From positions 744,001-808,000 of the forward strand of contig NC_057385.1 of the NCBI RefSeq assembly GCF_016906535.1: a DNA stretch of 64,000 bases, read 5' to 3'. The position numbers were made by a program, and so were the translations under genes. How positions within the stretch are numbered: the stretch's first letter is position 1; every line of letters starts with the position of its first letter. Source of the DNA: Rhizoctonia solani. Lineage: Eukaryota; Basidiomycota; Agaricomycetes; Cantharellales; Ceratobasidiaceae. Shown here in pieces: positions 59,053 through 64,000 of the stretch. The notes beneath the pieces were generated by a model, which was not told the origin of the DNA, did no database searches, and was given only the letters and a program-made list of their open reading frames with translations.

Positions 59053-60848
59053 CTATCTTCCCAAAAGCTCCGCTCTCTCTGCTTGCCTATCCCGTAGAAC
59101 CCTAACCTCATTTCCTTCATCTTCCTCCTCATCGCCAATTTGCAGTAAATTTTCTTGGCTCGCACGCTCAAATCGTACGCTCTTTTTTCCAATCAAAGGA
59201 GGCCTTGGCGATCGAAGGGACGAAGATGCGGGAGGCGCAGATGTCCTGTGTGGCCCAGGGCCAGGATTAAGGGGAGACGGTGGTTCAGTTTCAAAGATCA
59301 CTTGTTCAGCCTGACAAGAAATTTATCAGATAATGTACGCCAAAGACACTATGTGGACTCACGGTTTCGTCTCTCCTACTCAGACGTATCGACTTGGTTG
59401 ATCCAGTGTGGTCCACGGATTTCTTGTACTTATGGTACGTGAACAGCGCGATACCTATTTCAGCACATTTGTCAATGTCCTCCCTCCATCCCTACTCGAG
59501 TCACCCACCGAGGATAGTTACGCCAACTCCAATAATGTTCATTCGTTCAGCCGATCCCCAAATACAATCGCAGAGAGCGATATGGTTGTTACTTCTTTGA
59601 ATATACCTGCTACAGACATTGGTACCATTCCAGTACGTTGGATTATACTTCTTTGTGCGAGTTTGTAAGTCATCTGAGATACAATAGAAATAGGAACGTA
59701 CTAAAACTCGGCAAGAGTCATGCAGAATGCTACTGCTCCTGGAGCCATAATAAACAAGGCTGTTTTAATCGTTTCAGACGGAGAACTGAAGAACCTAGGT
59801 GCTTGGTTGATATCATGCGGGCCCGGTCAAATTAAACGATGGACTCACTTGGACCCAAAGACATCTCCCAAGTTATCGACCATGGCCGTTAGTATCAATA
59901 ATGAAATAAACATAGTGGGAGCGAGCCAGAATATGGTTGCGCAGGGGTTGTCCATTCCCATAGGTGGGTCTTTCTCGTCGTCTTCGTCGTCCTCCCTCTT
60001 CGGCCCGTGAAGCAAAATTTGGGTAAGTGCCCAACGAAGACCACCACATGCACTAGCAATAAAGACTAAGATCATTCCTCCGAAAGCGAACTGGGTTTCC
60101 GTAGCGACCATTAAGACTACTCCGCCTGTTATAAGAAGAATGACCGAAACGAGGCGTTTGGAGAATGTTTCGAGCTTGAAGAGGAATGCAAAGAACAGGA
60201 CAAATACGAGCGAGGATGATTTACACATTGCTACGGTGAGTGGATAAACAGGTAAGCGACTGGGTAAAATAGCTTAAAGATGACTCACTATAAAACGAAA
60301 GAGTGATTGTCTTCAAACTCAAGTTTGAAAAGCCAATATCTAGACTGGTTGTCACTGCACATGGAACAGCTTTCACCCTGACACAAGTTCAGAGAGTTTG
60401 AAAGCAAAGACTATAAGGAAACCTACGCGTATTGTTTTCCGGTAGGAGAATAGGGGGACCCAAACGTAGAAGGAAATATGAACCGACATAGAGCAGCAAG
60501 TAAGAATTGCATGAGCATGTGCATCGAGGTCACGAAGAGTGGAGAGGGAAAGCCAAACTTGTCGCCGGAGAACATCCATTTATTATATATGCTCAATACG
60601 GTGGCAAATCCGAACCTAATTTACCCACAATAATTTTTCTTAATATATACCGAAGACAGATATGGGAACAAGTAGGCTCACCAAGTCGCTATGAATAGCG
60701 AATTTATGAATGCATTTCTCCACCATTCACGCTTCCTCTGTTCTCTACTCTGTTGGGTCTCATTATCTGTTTCAAAATCTATATCTGGTCTATCGCTATC
60801 GAATGATTTGACATGATCTCGGTCGTCGGGTAGGGCGGAGTAGGACAT
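59053..60848 (-). CDS. SLC35C2-like nucleotide-sugar/triose-phosphate transporter
   Basis: Minus strand, about 450-480 residues. The N-terminus MSYSALPDDRDHVKSFDSDR is cytosolic and polar. Membrane exons give VLSIYNKWMFSGDKFGFPSP then LFVTSMHMLMQFLLAALCRF, TTSLDIGFSNLSLKTITLSF, and MCKSSSLVFVLFFAFLFKLE then TFSKRLVSVILLITGGVVLM, ATETQFAFGGMILVFIASAC and GGLRWALTQILLHGPK. DNPCATIFWLAPTMFISLL closes the last conserved part. These match SLC35C2-type (yeast Ymd8-like) members of the drug/metabolite transporter group, probably in the Golgi. The C-terminal tail is hydrophilic and Ser/Glu-rich (SPLNPGPGPHRTSAPPASSS). The start (60848) lies 105 bases from the divergent TSR1 start. Confidence 0.82.
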
Positions 60849-60953
60849 GGTGGGAGCTAGGGAGTCTTGCTGGCGCTTACATCCAAATCAAATATCCTGG
60901 CTCCATCAGGATGGCTGAAATTTCTAAGTTTTGGACGTCGATCACAAGCAAAT

Positions 60954-63773
60954 ATGAGTGGCCACCATCACCGCCCTACTCTCAAGCAGGCAAGTTGTAC
61001 GCTTGAATGAAACGTATTCTTGAGTTTAACGATTACATACAGCAAAACAAGCCCTTCAAATCCAAGCATGCTTCAAAGGGGTCACTGAAAGCTGCTGCCA
61101 AAGGTATTTTAATTCCGCTAACTAACCGGATAAAATCTGATTTATTACATAGGCCGAGTTGGGAACTCTCCCAAATCGCAACCAGCAGCCAGCGTCGCAA
61201 TTGCTCAAACTAAACTAAATCGTAAAAATTCAGCTAAACAGAACCAGCTCAAGAAGAAGGCAGAGTTGGCGGACGAAGGCAAAATCTTCAGTAAGTCCTT
61301 CGCGCCCACCTGTCAATTGAACTCATCTGATATGTCATTTGATGTGACTTTCAGTGGGTCAAATGCAGCACCTCGGATAGTGGCAATTGTCCCGTTGTGT
61401 CCCGACGTCTCGGCCCAGCAAACTGCGCTTCAAATCGTCAAATCTCTGGGTGTGGATGCCTCTTCAGCACCACAGTCAGGCACATGGATCGTCGAGTGCG
61501 TCTCAATTTCGCTCTTGAAACCAGGTACTAACAAGATCGGCAGAGCTCCACGCTTCCGGACAACCCTACAGTTCCTTATCCTACCTTACCGTCAGCTTTA
61601 CTCTACACTCGATGCAACACATGCTGCAGACTACACCATCTCTCACTCAGTCCTATAACAGAAGTAGACACCTGGGGCGAGCGTCTCCTCCGAGTTCTTC
61701 AAAGTCAAGGAGGGCTACACAATGTAGTCTCAACCGTATCCCATTCGGACGGCTCGAGAACCCAGCCAGCTATACAAAAATCACTTCTGTCTTTTGTTCA
61801 GTATTTCGTACCGACACAAAATAGGGTATTCGACTTGACAACTGAGTCGGACGCGAGGAATGCTGCGAGGGCTTTGTGTGAAGGAGTTCCCAGGACCGGC
61901 CCAGCGAGTGCAAGTTGGAGGGATGGTCGGTCTTGGATAGCGGCTGAGAACGTGGACTGGGAAGAAAATGGCGAATTGAGGATCACTGGCGTTGTTCGCG
62001 GGTCAGCGCTGACAGCCAATCGACTAGTGCATATACCCTCTTTAGGGGATTTCCAAATATCCAAAGTACGTTCGCTCACTGTATACCTTATAAACGAATC
62101 TAACGCTTTTATTGAGGTTCTTGCAGCCCCTCGCCCCCGTGCGCACAAACATAGCGCAGAAGTGACCATGGATGTTACACCAACGGACATGACTATTATC
62201 GCGGAACGTCAACCATCTGATGCAGATTCCCTAACTTCTACGAATAGGCCCGACGAAATGACAAACGAACAGACATGGCCGACTGCAGAAGAACTTGCCG
62301 AAGGGGAGGCTCGTGAGGCAAGCGCTCTGAAAGCTTCCTCTAAGAAATCCAAGATCAAGAGGGTACCTAGGGGAACATCTACTTACCAGGCGGCGTGGAT
62401 CGTTGACGATGCGGACGATGAAGATGAAGGGGACGAGGATGAGGACGCTGATGCCGATATGGAAGCGGAGGCTAATGTGGGAGAAGGTCAAGAAGAAGAG
62501 GAAGATATGGTTGAGTTGGACGAGGAGGCCGAAGACGACCCAGCCATGTCAGTTACCAACAGTAAGGCAGGAAAAAGTGTTGCATTCGAAGACATGGACG
62601 TAGAAGAGGAAGCTCGGCAGTGCGTACCACCAACAAACTAATTTGAATCGACTAACCTCAGCCACTAAAGGCTTGATACCTGGCGTACTCGAGAACGAGA
62701 AGACGCAGACGATCTTGCCTTCCCCGATGAGATTGACACTCCACAAGATACCCCCGCTCGCACACGTTTTGCTCGTTACCGAGGGCTGCGTTCCCTCCGT
62801 ACAAGCCCATGGGACCCGTATGAGAACCTCCCACAAGACTATGCGCGAACGTTTCAGTTCGAGGATTATGCACGCACGGAGCGATCTGTGCGCAAGTACG
62901 AGGACGAACACGCGGCCAAGCCTGCCACACGGGTTGTTGTATGCGTTGAGAGTGTGCCGAGAGATGTGGTCCGGTTATATGGCCCAGGGCGACCTTTGAT
63001 CATGTTTACACTACTGCAGCACGAGCATAAGGTTTCAGTACTCAATTTTACTGTACAACGAAATACCGAATACAACGAGTCCGTACGTTCCAAGGTGAGT
63101 TGATGGCCCTAAATATGTTTTAACTTATCTAAGGGGGTGGCTAGGATCCTATGATTCTATGCGTTGGGCCTCGCCGACTCCGTACAAACCCCGTATATAG
63201 TCAACATACGCGAGGAGGTGGGAAAGGCGTAAACAATGTTCACAAATTTGAGCGATATCTTCGCCACGGAGATGCAAGCGTTGCAACAATCTATGGCCCT
63301 ATCGTCTTTGGAAAACAGCCTTGCACATTACTTCGCGAAACCGGTGATCCAGAAGGTCAGTAGGTCCGGGCGGCTACCGGCTATTATCTCATGCTTTTTT
63401 TAGCACCTGAACTTGTCGCATATGGTTCGTTCCACAACACCGATGCCCAACGAATCATAGCCAAACGTATCATCCTGACTGGACACCCATTCAAAGTGCA
63501 TAAGAAAACCGCAACCGTCCGGTACATGTTCTTCAACCCTGAGGATGTCCGATATTTCGCGCCAACCCAACTACATACTAAGCATGGACGGACAGGTCAT
63601 ATTCGTGAAAGCCTCGGGACCATGGATATTTCAAAGCTCACTTCGATGGCCCTCTCACCCAGATGGACACCGTGTGCATGTCACTATACAAACGTGTGTA
63701 TCCACGTTGGAGTACGTTACTTAAGTGTAACAGTGGGCAGGACACCAACGACGACGTGGCAATGGAAGAATGA
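60954..63773 (+). CDS. TSR1: 40S ribosome assembly factor TSR1 (frameshifted near its end)
   Basis: About ten exons and 780-800 residues. The start [12 protein letters not shown] is followed, after a GC-AG intron (60990-61042), by [20 protein letters not shown], the TSR1 opening. It continues [33 protein letters not shown], a long acidic stretch ([20 protein letters not shown]), then [65 protein letters not shown] and [20 protein letters not shown] then [16 protein letters not shown]1 is an inactive GTPase-like factor on late pre-40S particles. At about base 63620 the frame changes: [11 protein letters not shown] is followed in the next frame by [20 protein letters not shown] and [14 protein letters not shown] to TGA at 63771. 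One C appears to be missing. The exon-4 acceptor is also ambiguous. Confidence 0.88.
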
Positions 63774-63827
63774 ATTCACTTATGCATGTATTCAACGATC
63801 GATATGTATACCACTATAGCATGAAAA

Positions 63828-64000
63828 CTAAATCTTTTCAAATACGTATAGATAGGCCAGTGGTTTGAGTGCAGCAACACTCTCCGAGTCAGCGCGTACG
63901 ACCTTTTCATCGTTATAGAGCACCCATCCTTCGGTTTCAGTACGTATATGCGCGACGTAGTGCCCAGAATGGACGGATGGACCCTTGTGGGAGATGAATG
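63828..64000 (-). CDS. UBP14: C-terminal end of a USP5/UBP14-type ubiquitin protease (partial)
   Basis: Minus strand; only the last 57 or so codons are in the window, running off the right edge. The reading FISHKGPSVHSGHYVAHIRT then ETEGWVLYNDEKVVRADSES and VAALKPLAYLYVFEKI is the C-terminal catalytic box of USP5/UBP14-type enzymes: the histidine in SGHYVAHIR is the general base, followed by the NDEKV and AYLY motifs. Such enzymes take apart free ubiquitin chains. It ends at TAG (63828-63830), convergent with TSR1 at a distance of 55 bases. Other USP families are less likely because of the HKGPSVHSGHY spacing. Confidence 0.85.
   Translation of the reverse strand, partial: FISHKGPSVHSGHYVAHIRTETEGWVLYNDEKVVRADSESVAALKPLAYLYVFEKI

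Noticed and set aside
1..64000. Transposons, CRISPR arrays, prophage or bacterial operons
   Set aside because: No transposase, reverse transcriptase, terminal repeats or regularly spaced repeats were recognised; gene structure is eukaryotic throughout.

Overview
The window looks like nuclear DNA of a filamentous basidiomycete. Nearly every recognisable gene is cut by many short introns (about 50-65 nt) with GT..AG or occasional GC..AG ends. The genes are monocistronic, strands alternate, and the families are typical of Agaricomycetes: DUF6699 proteins, Zn2Cys6 and C2H2 regulators, a DOPA 4,5-dioxygenase-like protein and a THI20 fusion. The overall flavour suggests Ceratobasidiaceae/Rhizoctonia-like fungi, but that is inference from remembered families and no search was run. 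No bacterial, CRISPR or organellar features were seen.

Layout. 0-8.5 kb: a possible small orphan protein; a DUF6699 protein with a frameshift; a DOPA-dioxygenase-like gene; a second, proline-rich DUF6699 gene on the minus strand; and mitochondrial ribosomal protein mS33. 9.7-17.7 kb: a tandem family of unrecognised multi-pass membrane proteins, with three intact genes and one decayed copy between the second and third. The last gene carries a repeat-built hydrophilic tail. 18-27 kb: a housekeeping block of ATP synthase subunit h, exosome RRP46, ESCRT-III SNF7, an SLC41/MgtE-type cation transporter, a probable Pol I subunit A34 and the SAGA subunit ADA3. 28.4-35.1 kb: two tandem Zn2Cys6 transcription factors that are clearly paralogues. 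35.5-43.4 kb: a U6 snRNA, the thiamine enzyme THI20 (HMP-P kinase plus TENA), an IMPACT-domain protein, a long C2H2 regulator and a decayed U6 copy. 43.4-45.8 kb has no convincing gene. 45.8-64 kb: endonuclease III, a conserved hypothetical protein, a SIKE-family (STRIPAK-type) coiled-coil protein with poly-Gln, a small heat-shock protein, a second identical U6 gene, dynactin p150, ALG2, an SLC35C2-like transporter, ribosome-assembly factor TSR1 (with a one-base frameshift) and the 3' end of a USP5/UBP14-type deubiquitinase.

The genes do not form one pathway. Several neighbours are head-to-head with only about 105-270 bp between start codons (dynactin/ALG2, SLC35C2/TSR1, NTH1/hypothetical, SLC41/RPA34), which suggests shared promoters. 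The items most worth a second look are the tandem membrane-protein family and its decayed copy; the two identical U6 genes with matching upstream boxes at a fixed distance and a hairpin near the 3' end; three GC-AG introns with the same donor hexamer; tiny exons inside a zinc-cluster coding region; and two single-site frameshifts in otherwise well-conserved genes.
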